Source: Nitrospinaceae bacterium UBA3496 (GTDB taxonomy: Bacteria; UBA8248). From it: 49,679 bases of DNA. This document shows positions 1 to 8,100 of the stretch, piece after piece. Location of the stretch: positions 1 through 49,679 of the forward strand of contig DFQF01000016.1 in assembly GCA_002377645.1 (NCBI GenBank), read 5' to 3'. Position 1 is the first letter of the stretch, and each line of letters begins with the position of its first letter. Under the pieces are notes generated by a model, which worked only from the letters and a program-made list of their open reading frames with translations, ran no database searches and was not told where the DNA came from. Made by a program: the position numbers and the translations under genes.

Positions 1-774
1 GGTGCTTTAATAGGAATCTTTGTCAATCTGCCAATTTTAATTTTGGTTTCATTTATTACTTGGGAACCAGAATGGTTAAATTTAAAAGCAATAGGATATT
101 TTATAACAACTGGAATTTTTGGAACTGGCTTAGGAAGATTTTTTTTATTTATGTCTTTGCATAAAATTGGTGTAGCCATTACTTCACCATTACTTTCTAG
201 CATTCCCCTCTTTAGTGCGGTGTTTGCATTTGAGCTTTTAGGGGAAAGGCCAAATATTTATATATGGATTGCTACTATATCTGTTTTTATAGGTTGCCTT
301 GTAATTACTCTTAAAAGAGAACAATTTCCTGATTGGAAACCACGCTATTTATGGCTTCCTTTTTTTACAATTTTGTCTTTGTCAATAGCTAATATTTTTC
401 GAAAGATGAGTTTAAATGTTTTGCCAGAACCTATCTTTGGAGGAACGGTAACATACGCATCAGCAATGTTGACTCTTCTAGCCTTATCTTTTTTCTTGCC
501 AAAAAATATCAGGCCTGTATTTAGTTCAAAGAAGGCTTGGATTGCATATGGGCTTTGTGGACTTGTAAATCTTATGGCATTTGTTTGTAGATGGATGGCT
601 ACAAATTATGGTGATGTAACGATAGTAGTTCCCTTGTTTGCCTCTTCATCGTTCTTTGCACTTTTCCTAAGTAGTGTTTTCCTTCGTAAAATAGAGCAGG
701 TTACTATTTGGTCATATATAGGAACCATTTTGATAGTTTTAGGTATAGTTTTAATTGGAGTTAGTTCGTTCTGA
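1..774 (+). CDS. DMT/EamA-family transporter, 5' end cut off
   Basis: Inner-membrane drug/metabolite-type transporter of the EamA fold. The frame is open from base 1 with no stop, so the true start lies outside the window; about 257 residues are visible. The sequence is a chain of hydrophobic helices with the internal pseudo-repeat of the family: one half ends near the ELLGERP stretch and a second half follows the loop QFPDWKPRY. ELLGERP resembles the usual E-x-P end of the first EamA domain. It is a distant relative of the three tandem DMT genes at 8.1-10.8 kb but lacks their MLLDxxHPNILALLSA amino end. It ends 28 bases before the double-CMD gene, so the two may be co-transcribed. Substrate unknown. 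Confidence 0.8.
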   Translation, partial: GALIGIFVNLPILILVSFITWEPEWLNLKAIGYFITTGIFGTGLGRFFLFMSLHKIGVAITSPLLSSIPLFSAVFAFELLGERPNIYIWIATISVFIGCLVITLKREQFPDWKPRYLWLPFFTILSLSIANIFRKMSLNVLPEPIFGGTVTYASAMLTLLALSFFLPKNIRPVFSSKKAWIAYGLCGLVNLMAFVCRWMATNYGDVTIVVPLFASSSFFALFLSSVFLRKIEQVTIWSYIGTILIVLGIVLIGVSSF

Positions 775-802
775 TTTTCCTCTATTATAAGGAGATAAAT
801 AA

Positions 803-1714
803 ATGGATGAGAATAAAGATCAAATACTTCCTTATGTTGATTCGGATCCAAACGTAAAAGAAAGGATTGATAGAGCAGTTAATATCCGGAAGTCTATGGG
901 AATATATGGGAAAGGAGGACAGTCTGAACGTGGCGCATGGAATTTTTCTCCAACACATGCTCAGGTAATTTTTGAATATTGTTTCGGTATGGTATGGGGA
1001 CAACCTAATCTGACGTTAAAAGAGAAAGAAATTATTGTGATTAGTGTACTCGCCGCACAACAATTAGATGAAGAAGTAGAATGGCATGTTCAGAGTGCTC
1101 TGAATTTAGGTCTAGAATCTGATGAAATAATAGAAGTAATAGCACAATTGAGTCCTTATATAGGTCTTCCTAAAACCAATCATGCGTTTAAGTCAATGAT
1201 GCGTGCTTTTAAGAAAGTTGGCATTACTAAGTACGAAGAAACTGCCGATAATTCTAATCTTGCTCAAGAACAATTAGAGGCGGAAAAAGCAGGAGACAGG
1301 TTACTTGCACAGGTCGATCTTAGTCCTGATGTGCAGGAAAGAATAGATAAAGCTATTTCTGTTCGGCAAAAGATTGGAATTTATGGTGCTGGCGGACAGG
1401 GGCACGATGGTTTTTATACTATTTCTCCCGCGCATAATCAGGTAATTTTTGAATACTGTTTTGGTATGGTTTGGAATCAGTCCCTTCTTGACTTAAGAAC
1501 AAAAGAGTTGATTGTGATTGCAGCTTCTACAGCCAATCAGTGTGAAAATGAGCTGGAGTGGCACGTTCGTAGTGCATTAAACGCAGGTTTGAACAGAGAT
1601 GAAATTTTAGAAGCAATTACGCAATGCAGTCCCTATATTGGACTTTCTAAAACTAACCAGGGTCTTCGTGCAGCTAAGAAAGCATTTGATTCGATAGATG
1701 AAAATGCAGATTAA
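803..1714 (+). CDS. Tandem carboxymuconolactone decarboxylase-like protein (two fused CMD domains)
   Basis: 303 aa made of two homologous copies of a CMD/AhpD-like domain, residues about 10-138 and 165-298. Each copy carries the segment VIFEYCFGMVW, an E-W-H-V-x-S-A-L-N helix (residues 93-101 and 252-260), a DEI helix and the run SPYIGL-x-KTN. There is no AhpD CxxC pair, so the CMD branch fits better than the peroxidase branch. Single-domain CMD proteins oligomerise, and this fusion looks like a covalent dimer. The start ATG follows AAGGAG at the right distance. Its stop overlaps the stop of the convergent MFS gene in the four bases TTAA. The substrate is unknown; a decarboxylase role is only a family inference. 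Confidence 0.85.
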   Translation: MDENKDQILPYVDSDPNVKERIDRAVNIRKSMGIYGKGGQSERGAWNFSPTHAQVIFEYCFGMVWGQPNLTLKEKEIIVISVLAAQQLDEEVEWHVQSALNLGLESDEIIEVIAQLSPYIGLPKTNHAFKSMMRAFKKVGITKYEETADNSNLAQEQLEAEKAGDRLLAQVDLSPDVQERIDKAISVRQKIGIYGAGGQGHDGFYTISPAHNQVIFEYCFGMVWNQSLLDLRTKELIVIAASTANQCENELEWHVRSALNAGLNRDEILEAITQCSPYIGLSKTNQGLRAAKKAFDSIDENAD

Positions 1715-2973
1715 GTATTAAGTGCGAATTCTGCTTTTTCTTTTTCAGTAGGTTGTAGATTGTTTTTCTCAGGATAAAGCCAAACTAAGAATAGGGAGCA
1801 TGCGCCAAAAAAGAAACTGAACATGAATGCTGCGTGATAAGTTCCTGTCAAATCATGTATTGCTCCTCCTAGGAAACTACCTGCAGCCATCCCTATACTT
1901 GCGCCAGTTGCAAAAGTTCCAAATAATATTCCGACTCTTTTCTTGCCGTAGTAGTCACGAGTAACAATAGGATACATTGTTCCGTGTCCGCCTAATCCTA
2001 ATCCTACAAAAGAAGCAATAAGAAGCATGGTTGTGAAATTTGGATTGAAAAGTAATAGAGGAACCGGCAATGTCTGGCAAGTAAGTGAAATGAAAAGAGC
2101 CCATTTTGCACCTATACGATCAGACATAATCCCAGCTACAATTCTACCTATAAGTGCACCTAGACCTATCATCCCTAAAAGGGTTGCTGCTTCAAGTCGA
2201 GGTACTCCGGATTCAATAGCAAAAGGAACCAGATGAACAATAATTACGGAGTGACAAATACAATCGCAACTGTGACTTCCTAGGATAGACCAAAAAGACC
2301 TATGTTTCATAATGACTTTCATGCCCTGTGTTGATTCACTCAAGATATTTTCTTCAGGAGGCGATTCCTCTGCCTCTGTTGTTCTCTGATTTTTTCTGCT
2401 GAGTAAGATGATAGCTAATGTTGGTATTGAAAGAACAAAGAAGACAGAAGCGAGAACTATGTATGATGGTCTCCAGCCGTAGTGAATGATTAAGTATCCT
2501 ACTACTGGTGTAATGATAAGAATGCCTAGACCACCACCTGAGCCAGCTATGCCTGTTGCTAATCCACGTTTGTAATCAAAAGTCTTTTGGATATAAGCGA
2601 AGATTGGTGTATTTAGAGCGCTTCTGCTCAATCCTGCTAAAACACCAATATATATGTAGAATTCCCATATCGTATTTAAAGTGGATGCAAGAAAGAGGGA
2701 TAGCCCACTGAGAAGCATTCCTATTAGGATAATTTTTTGTGCTCCATATCTATCCGATAATTCTCCAGTAAGAATTGCTGCAAATGAACCAATGATCATG
2801 TAGATAGAATATGCAGAAGAAATACTAGTTCTTGACCATTGAAATTCACCTTCTAGAGGTTTAATGAATATTCCAAAATTGAAATTGAGGAATGATGTAG
2901 CAGATAACAAAAGAAAGCAATATACGATAATAGCGTATTCATTAGCCGTGAAAATATATTTTCTCTTATTCAT
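1711..2973 (-). CDS. MFS transporter, OFA/monocarboxylate-like
   Basis: 420 aa with about 12 hydrophobic helices and a central charged loop (residues about 193-215). Features of the MFS are visible: SDRYGAQK in the loop after helix 2 (equivalent of D-R-x-G-R-R/K) and MSDRIGAKWA in the second half. The pattern FQWSRTSISSAYSIYM near the amino end and the glycine-rich GIAGSGGGLG stretch recall the OFA/monocarboxylate group, which imports or exchanges small organic anions; that assignment is an inference. It is convergent with the double-CMD gene and divergent from the beta-lactamase-fold gene. Its Shine-Dalgarno is weak (AAGAAAG). Neighbouring catabolic enzymes suggest uptake of a carboxylate. 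Confidence 0.85.
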   Translation of the reverse strand: MNKRKYIFTANEYAIIVYCFLLLSATSFLNFNFGIFIKPLEGEFQWSRTSISSAYSIYMIIGSFAAILTGELSDRYGAQKIILIGMLLSGLSLFLASTLNTIWEFYIYIGVLAGLSRSALNTPIFAYIQKTFDYKRGLATGIAGSGGGLGILIITPVVGYLIIHYGWRPSYIVLASVFFVLSIPTLAIILLSRKNQRTTEAEESPPEENILSESTQGMKVIMKHRSFWSILGSHSCDCICHSVIIVHLVPFAIESGVPRLEAATLLGMIGLGALIGRIVAGIMSDRIGAKWALFISLTCQTLPVPLLLFNPNFTTMLLIASFVGLGLGGHGTMYPIVTRDYYGKKRVGILFGTFATGASIGMAAGSFLGGAIHDLTGTYHAAFMFSFFFGACSLFLVWLYPEKNNLQPTEKEKAEFALNT

Positions 2974-3116
2974 TCAGAACTTTCTTGACAAAAAATTTAA
3001 AAGAAACTTCACTAGAACTAAGCGTATGCGTTATCCTATTGTTAATTTTAGAATAAAAACAAGTCAAAAATATTTTTAGTTTGAGTATTTTCAAACCTTC
3101 TAACGGAGGATCTATT

Positions 3117-4289
3117 ATGTCAGATCGAGAAATTAGGGTCGAGGGGTTTTGTGACCCGAGATTTTCTTCTGTTAAAGATGAGTTTTACGAAAACTTTGTT
3201 TCTAGAAATGAAATAGGATCCGCTGTCTGTATATATGAAGGTGGAAGTAAAGTAGTAGATTTGTGGGGTGGGTATCGTGATGTGGATCGTACGCAACCTT
3301 GGACAGAAGATACTATTACGTTAATGTCTTCTATCGCAAAAAGTATGTCTGCATTGTGTGTTCATGTTTTGGTGGACAGAGAAATGGTTTCTCTGGATTC
3401 TCCTGTTGCTGATTATTGGTCTGAATTTGGACAGGCAGGAAAAGAAAATATTACTATAAGGCAAACGATAAGCCATCAATGTGGGGTGATTTTTTGTGAT
3501 AATGCCAAAGAAGGTGATTTTTTTAGATATCCTGCACAAATAAATGCAATTGAATTGCAAGAACCTGCTTGGGAACCTGGAACAAGAGCAGGTTATAACT
3601 CGATAAATTTTGGGTTTATACATTGCGAGATAGTAAGACGCGTAACTGGAAGAACTGTCGATCAATTTATTAGAGAAGAAATTACAGAGCCTTTAGGTGC
3701 AGAATACAATATTAGATTGAATGGTCGTGAACTCGCTTTAGTGGCTCCCATGCACCGAAATCCAGAAAATAAATTTTGGGAAATGGCGGAAAAAGAAGGT
3801 TCGAATTTAAATAGATCTTGGAAAAGTAGACCTAAAAATATTGATCTTACAAATGCCCATGAGAATAGAGTCGGCTTGAATCCTTCATCTGGTGGTCATG
3901 GAAATGCAAGGGGTATAGCAAGAGTATATGCGATGCTTGCAAATAATGGAGAATTAGACGGGGTTAGAATTCTTAAGCCTGAAACAGTTGAAGCTTTATC
4001 TCCTGTGCAATGGGAAGGAATTTGCGCAATGACTGATCGTCCTCGGCGTTTCGGTTTGGGTTTTTTACATAACTCACCACCTATGCTGCCGATGGGCGGA
4101 AATATGAAGGCGTTTGGTCATGCAGGTTCAGGAGGGGCTTATACATTTTGTGATAGGGAAAACAATCGAGCTTTCGGTTATTGTACAAACATCCAACCGG
4201 AGGGGAATCCCCCCGGAGATAGATGTAGATCTCTTGTAATTGCAGCTTTTGGTTCTATAGAAGATTGGGAGATACCAAAAGAATCTTAG
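3117..4289 (+). CDS. Serine hydrolase of the beta-lactamase class C / family VIII esterase fold
   Basis: 390 aa. The chosen ATG sits 6 bases after GGAGGA; an in-frame TTG 36 bases upstream has no such site. The SxxK motif is S72-I-A-K75. The second motif is Y160-N-S rather than the Y-x-N of true beta-lactamases, and the third is H335-A-G337 instead of K-T-G, as in many esterases and peptidases of this fold. No signal peptide is visible, so the enzyme is probably cytoplasmic and acts on an ester, lactone or amide rather than on cell-wall peptides. It is divergent from an MFS transporter and its stop lies 2 bases from that of a convergent cupin gene. Confidence 0.85.
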   Translation: MSDREIRVEGFCDPRFSSVKDEFYENFVSRNEIGSAVCIYEGGSKVVDLWGGYRDVDRTQPWTEDTITLMSSIAKSMSALCVHVLVDREMVSLDSPVADYWSEFGQAGKENITIRQTISHQCGVIFCDNAKEGDFFRYPAQINAIELQEPAWEPGTRAGYNSINFGFIHCEIVRRVTGRTVDQFIREEITEPLGAEYNIRLNGRELALVAPMHRNPENKFWEMAEKEGSNLNRSWKSRPKNIDLTNAHENRVGLNPSSGGHGNARGIARVYAMLANNGELDGVRILKPETVEALSPVQWEGICAMTDRPRRFGLGFLHNSPPMLPMGGNMKAFGHAGSGGAYTFCDRENNRAFGYCTNIQPEGNPPGDRCRSLVIAAFGSIEDWEIPKES

Positions 4290-4291
4290 TT

Positions 4292-4747
4292 TTATTCTGG
4301 TTGATATCCTTCTTCGTAAAAGGCTCCGCTTTTTTCTCCATCAGTAGCATCACCTGCTATAAAGTAAGTTGTGTCTTTTGATGCTAGATATATGGCATCT
4401 TCTTCTTCTGTTGTAACGCAGTAGTGTTCAGCGTTTGCAGGTATATGGATTAGATCTCCCGGCCCAGCAATACCTTCCTCGTCATTTACTTTGTATTTTA
4501 ATTTTCCTTTAATCACAAAATTGAACTGTTCATTTGGGTGAGTATGAAGTCTGGAGCCAGTCCCTTTAGGTTTGTTAACGTATACAATTTGTATATTTGT
4601 TCCTTTTACAGCAGCGCCTTCGGAAGTCGAATAATGAGGTCCAATCATATAGGATTCCATTTCTTTCATACGAAATAGATGTTGGCCTTTTCCTGCATCT
4701 GTAACAAGTTCGTTTGTTTTTTCGTGGATGTCTTCAAAATCATTCAT
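4292..4747 (-). CDS. Single-domain cupin protein
   Basis: 151 aa beta-barrel protein. The start was set at the ATG that follows GGAG; an upstream TTG in frame lacks a site. Cupin motif 1 reads H68-T-H70-P-N-E-Q74 and motif 2 reads GDLIHIPANAEH with H108, so the usual metal set His/His/Gln-or-Glu/His is present. The segment HPNEQF and the ending xxASKDT-x-xxIAG are shared with both halves of the bicupin at 15.4 kb, showing a local family. It could be a small dioxygenase, isomerase or sensor; the sequence does not say which. It is divergent from the MFS gene at 4.9 kb, with a 146-base gap that contains a short dyad. Confidence 0.85.
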   Translation of the reverse strand: MNDFEDIHEKTNELVTDAGKGQHLFRMKEMESYMIGPHYSTSEGAAVKGTNIQIVYVNKPKGTGSRLHTHPNEQFNFVIKGKLKYKVNDEEGIAGPGDLIHIPANAEHYCVTTEEEDAIYLASKDTTYFIAGDATDGEKSGAFYEEGYQPE

Positions 4748-4828
4748 TTTTTTCTCCATCAATTTTACTTTGTTGAAATTCAGAAATAGTTAAAAAATAG
4801 TCATTTCAATTAAAACTGTAACTGATTA

Positions 4829-4840
4829 TACAAAATTGTA
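4829..4840. promoter_or_regulatory. Short dyad TACAA-AA-TTGTA, possible operator
   Basis: A perfect inverted repeat with 5-base arms and a 2-base spacer lies between the divergent cupin and MFS genes, about 54 bases before the MFS start. Its position fits a regulator binding site, but such AT-rich dyads occur by chance and no regulator gene is nearby. Confidence 0.2.
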
Positions 4841-4893
4841 AGTATTACACATAATAGTTGTATTCATTTTATTTTTAATTCTCAAACTTCCTT

Positions 4894-6174
4894 ATGGATG
4901 TCATGAAAAAAAAGCTTTACTTTTATGGATGGACAATCGTTTCCTTAATTTTTTTCTGTATGGCCTATTCAGTTGCCGTGCGTTTTTCTTTTTCTATTTT
5001 TCAGACTTCTTTGATTGAAGAATTTGGTTGGGGAAGGGGAGTTTTAGGGTCAGCCTATGCAATTATGTTAGGGACCTATGCTATTACCTGTCCTTTCACA
5101 GGAAGATTGTTTGACACCAAAGGTCCAAGGTTTGTTTTGCTTTGGGGTCCAATTTTTTACGGCGTTGGCATGCTTCTTAGTTCCTTGATTTCTGAACTTT
5201 GGCATGTTTTTGTTTTCCCTACACTTTTGGTTGGTTTGGGAATAGCCATGAGTGGATTTCCTATTTATAGTGCTCTTATTCCAAAATGGTTTAATAAAAA
5301 GAGAGGAATTGCTACAGGTATCGCACTTTCTGGAAGTGGAATAGGGATGTTGATGCTAATTCCTTTAATTGAATATTCGATTTCTCTTGTGGGTTGGAGA
5401 TGGACTTATTTACTATTGGGTTCGTCAGTTCTCTTTTTGCTTTTTCCGATTGTGTATTTTTTCCTCTATAACAAGCCTGAAGATATTGGACAGAATATTG
5501 ATGGAGAAGAACTTCCAGAAGGTTCTGCTACCGAACTTGTTCTAGAGGACAAGAAGGAAAAAATTGGATTTTTGGAAATATACAATAAACTTAAAAACGA
5601 TAGAAATTTTTGGGTTCTTGCAATTACAGTTTTTTTAATTGGTCTGAATAACAATATGATTTTTAGTCAACTACACCTTTATCTCACGGATGTAAAATTT
5701 TCTAGTTCCTCTTCAGCATTAATTTTTGGGTCTGTCGGTTTTGTGAGAATTGCAGGAAGTATCGTTATGGGTTGGTGTAGTGATTATATTGGAAGACCTA
5801 ATGCTCAATCTCTTTCAGCATTACTTACTGGGATAGGAATTTTAGTTTTGATGTGTTTTGTTTTTGTTGGGAACTCTATCTATCTTGCAATCTTATACAT
5901 ACTGATTTTTGGAATTGGACTTGGTGGGATGACCTCTTGTTATTCTGCTATGGCAGCTGATTCTTTTAAGGGAAATACACTAGGTTCAACCATGGGATTT
6001 CTTGAGGTGTTTTTTGGTTTAGGTGGAGTACTTGGACCCCCTTTCGCAGGTTTTGTTTTTGACTATACAGGTAGTTATCTGTTTCCTTTTATGAGTATAG
6101 TTGTTGGGATGGTTGTTGTGATCTTCTTTACTTTGGTTGTTTATAGAGATCCAAATAAAAATGCTTCTGTTTAA
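4894..6174 (+). CDS. MFS transporter, OFA/monocarboxylate-like
   Basis: 426 aa, about 12 transmembrane helices with a charged central loop at residues about 195-230. It starts with KKKLYFYGWTIV, typical of OFA/oxalate-formate-like carriers, and has GRLFDTKGPR after helix 2 and WCSDYIGRPN in the second half, the two copies of the MFS D-x-x-G-[RK] loop. GIALSGSGIGML corresponds to the glycine-rich helix 5. Two in-frame starts are possible, at 4894 and at 4903; neither has a strong ribosome site. It is followed after 33 bases by a cupin and then a RidA protein on the same strand, so this is probably a three-gene unit for import and processing of an organic acid (inference). Confidence 0.85.
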   Translation: MDVMKKKLYFYGWTIVSLIFFCMAYSVAVRFSFSIFQTSLIEEFGWGRGVLGSAYAIMLGTYAITCPFTGRLFDTKGPRFVLLWGPIFYGVGMLLSSLISELWHVFVFPTLLVGLGIAMSGFPIYSALIPKWFNKKRGIATGIALSGSGIGMLMLIPLIEYSISLVGWRWTYLLLGSSVLFLLFPIVYFFLYNKPEDIGQNIDGEELPEGSATELVLEDKKEKIGFLEIYNKLKNDRNFWVLAITVFLIGLNNNMIFSQLHLYLTDVKFSSSSSALIFGSVGFVRIAGSIVMGWCSDYIGRPNAQSLSALLTGIGILVLMCFVFVGNSIYLAILYILIFGIGLGGMTSCYSAMAADSFKGNTLGSTMGFLEVFFGLGGVLGPPFAGFVFDYTGSYLFPFMSIVVGMVVVIFFTLVVYRDPNKNASV

Positions 6175-6207
6175 AAATAAGATGCTTTTAATTAGAAGGG
6201 GAAAACT

Positions 6208-6588
6208 ATGCTGAATTTTACAATAGGAAAAGAGGAAAAGTATGATGATGATCACCATGTGGCAAACATAGTAGGTCAATTCGAAGAAGGAGATGTGACG
6301 GTTGCTTGTTGGGAGCCTGGCCAAATTAGTCCAATTCATGCTCATCCCCATTTAACTGAAATATATTTCTGTGTTAAAGGTGGTGGCAAAATGACAACTG
6401 ATGAAAAGGTGGTGGAAATGTCTCCAGGTGATTTTGTTATACATCCTCGCGGCGAAGTTCACGAATATGAGAATGGTAGTGAGAGGTCAGTACTTTTTAG
6501 GGTGCGTTATGGAGAGGCTAGAGATTTTTCCGCAGTGCGTAAAGGCTGGAGAGGAAATCCTGATTTCAAGAAAGAAGATGAATCTTGA
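6208..6588 (+). CDS. Cupin protein
   Basis: 126 aa. Motif 1 is HAHPHLTEIYFCVKGGG, giving metal ligands H-x-H and E, and motif 2 is GDFVIHPRGEVHEY with the final His. The start follows AGGGG. The protein lies between an OFA-like MFS gene and a RidA gene on one strand, 33 and 30 bases apart. Proteins of this type can be dioxygenases, isomerases or ligand-binding barrels; nothing here discriminates. Confidence 0.85.
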   Translation: MLNFTIGKEEKYDDDHHVANIVGQFEEGDVTVACWEPGQISPIHAHPHLTEIYFCVKGGGKMTTDEKVVEMSPGDFVIHPRGEVHEYENGSERSVLFRVRYGEARDFSAVRKGWRGNPDFKKEDES

Positions 6589-6618
6589 ACCCATTAATCT
6601 TTTTTGTGGAGAAATAAG

Positions 6619-7050
6619 ATGACAAATAAACATATTGAAATTGTAGATTGGGATGATGCTCCTGTTGAAAAGAATCATTACCCTGCAGGCATTTCTGTGA
6701 CCGGTGGTAAAATGATTTTCTTGTCTGGGGTAACTGCAGCTCCGGCTTATCATAGCCATCCGCACGTAGCCGAGGAATTTGACAAGATGCCACAAGACAT
6801 GGAAGGACAAACTCGTGCAGCTTTAGAAAAGGTAAAAAAAAGCCTAGAGTCAGTAGGTGGCACTATGCGTGATGTTGTTGATACCGTTTGGTTTTTGAGA
6901 GATATGACAACACAAGAGGAAATGAGAAAAGTCAGAAGAGAATTTTTTGGAGATCATCGACCTTCTTCAACTACGGTGCAGATAGTGAGGACGGCGACGG
7001 ATCCAAGATGTTTGATAGAGATCAAAGTTGTTGCGGTAGTAGATGCGTAA
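6619..7050 (+). CDS. RidA / YjgF-YER057c-UK114 family protein
   Basis: 143 aa. The start ATG is preceded by TGGAGA; an earlier in-frame TTG would place that site inside the gene. The family core is present: FLSGVTAAP, then a long helix ending in LESVGGTMRDVVDTVWFLRDM, then HRPSSTTVQIV and the carboxyl segment TDPRCLIEIKVVAV. The Arg in DPRCLIEI occupies the place of the substrate-binding Arg of RidA imine deaminases, so an enamine/imine deaminase role is plausible. It is the third gene after an MFS transporter and a cupin, and ends 5 bases from a convergent PPOX gene. Confidence 0.85.
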   Translation: MTNKHIEIVDWDDAPVEKNHYPAGISVTGGKMIFLSGVTAAPAYHSHPHVAEEFDKMPQDMEGQTRAALEKVKKSLESVGGTMRDVVDTVWFLRDMTTQEEMRKVRREFFGDHRPSSTTVQIVRTATDPRCLIEIKVVAVVDA

Positions 7051-7055
7051 TTCTT

Positions 7056-7478
7056 TTATCGTATTAGGCCATAAATCTTTACTGGGTTTATTAAAATAGC
7101 AACCGCGTCTTGTTTGACCATTGCCCTGTCGTATTCTTCCCAGTCTGGATGTTCTGCGTCTCCACACACATTGAAAAGTTCTCTTAAAAGTTTTCTCATA
7201 TATTCTGGGTCTGAGTTTTGGTAATCAAAGAGTTGTGCTTCTCCCTCTAAATTGATCCATTCTCTCCAGTCATTTTTTACTACTAGGAGAGAACAATTTG
7301 TGTCTTGTCTTAAATTTCTTACTTTTGCTGATTTTCCCCTTACTGCAACAAATGCAGCTTTTCCATTGAATGCTCCACATACGATAATACTAGAATGTAA
7401 GGCGCCATTTTTTTGTTTTGTGGTAATCACACCTCTGTGGTTTACCTTTAAAAAGTATTCTATTTGATCGAATTTCAT
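7056..7478 (-). CDS. PPOX-class (pyridoxamine 5'-phosphate oxidase fold) flavin/F420-type protein
   Basis: 140 aa split-barrel protein. It begins with a short helix, then GVITTKQKNGALHSSIIVCG, then AFVAVRGKSAKVRNLRQDTNCSL, the usual flavin phosphate-binding stretch with R-x-x-x-x-x-x-N-L-R, and WINLEGEAQLF. This pattern is typical of the small PPOX proteins that bind FMN or F420. The ATG follows TGGAG. The cofactor is not decidable from sequence alone. It abuts the RidA gene tail to tail and lies 15 bases downstream of the Sel1 gene on the same strand. Confidence 0.8.
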   Translation of the reverse strand: MKFDQIEYFLKVNHRGVITTKQKNGALHSSIIVCGAFNGKAAFVAVRGKSAKVRNLRQDTNCSLLVVKNDWREWINLEGEAQLFDYQNSDPEYMRKLLRELFNVCGDAEHPDWEEYDRAMVKQDAVAILINPVKIYGLIR

Positions 7479-7493
7479 TGCCTGACTCCATTT

Positions 7494-8015
7494 TTATTTT
7501 ATGTCACAAGATAACTTGTTGTTCTTTCTTTTCCATTTTGATGATAATTCTAAAGATTTTTGAATTTCAGGAAATTTCATTTTTTTCTTTAATTTTTTAC
7601 TCATTTTGTTGGCAAAACTATTTTTTTTGTTGCTGGCAATATCGAGCCACTTAAGAGCAAAGATAAAATTCTTATTTGTTCCTTCTCCTTTTTTGTACAT
7701 TAGTCCCAGTCTAACTTGAGCGAGAACATGACCTTGTTTTGCTGATTTATTACAATATTCAAAGGCTTTCTTGATGTTTTTCTTAACTCCGTGTGCTCTT
7801 CGGTAAATTGTACATAAACGATATTGGGCCTCAGAATTTCCATATTCAGAAAGCATTCGCCATTTTTTTAGGGCAGTTGTATAATCGCCTGCTTTATATG
7901 CTGTTAGTGCAATTCTAGTTTCACGCTCTTCGTTGTTGGACTCAGAAAATCCGTATGTTGTGTAGATAAGTACTATAAAGAAAGAAGCGAGTAATATTTT
8001 TGTTATTTTTGTCAT
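7494..8015 (-). CDS. Exported Sel1-repeat protein, short
   Basis: 173 aa. The amino end has a positive start, a hydrophobic run ILLASFFIVLIYTTYG and then polar sequence, as in a Sec signal peptide. Two to three Sel1/TPR-like repeats follow at about residues 38-135, with hallmarks GNSEAQYRLCTIYRR, ALAxxGHVLAQVRLGLMYKKGEG-like spacing and FALKWLDIAS. The carboxyl end is Lys-rich. Sel1 proteins are scaffolds for protein partners, often in the envelope. It is divergent from the first DMT transporter gene, and a second, lipid-anchored Sel1 protein lies at the other end of the DMT array. Function unknown. Confidence 0.8.
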   Translation of the reverse strand: MTKITKILLASFFIVLIYTTYGFSESNNEERETRIALTAYKAGDYTTALKKWRMLSEYGNSEAQYRLCTIYRRAHGVKKNIKKAFEYCNKSAKQGHVLAQVRLGLMYKKGEGTNKNFIFALKWLDIASNKKNSFANKMSKKLKKKMKFPEIQKSLELSSKWKRKNNKLSCDIK

Positions 8016-8100
8016 TTAATTTTCTTTCATTTATTAGATGTTTGCATTCTAAATCATTTGCACTATAAAAAAAATATCTTCATGCACAAGATTGGATATT

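Noticed and set aside
2985..2990. A perfect TTGACA in the gap between the MFS and beta-lactamase-fold genes
   Set aside because: No TATAAT-like hexamer lies 16-18 bases downstream, so I do not call a promoter.
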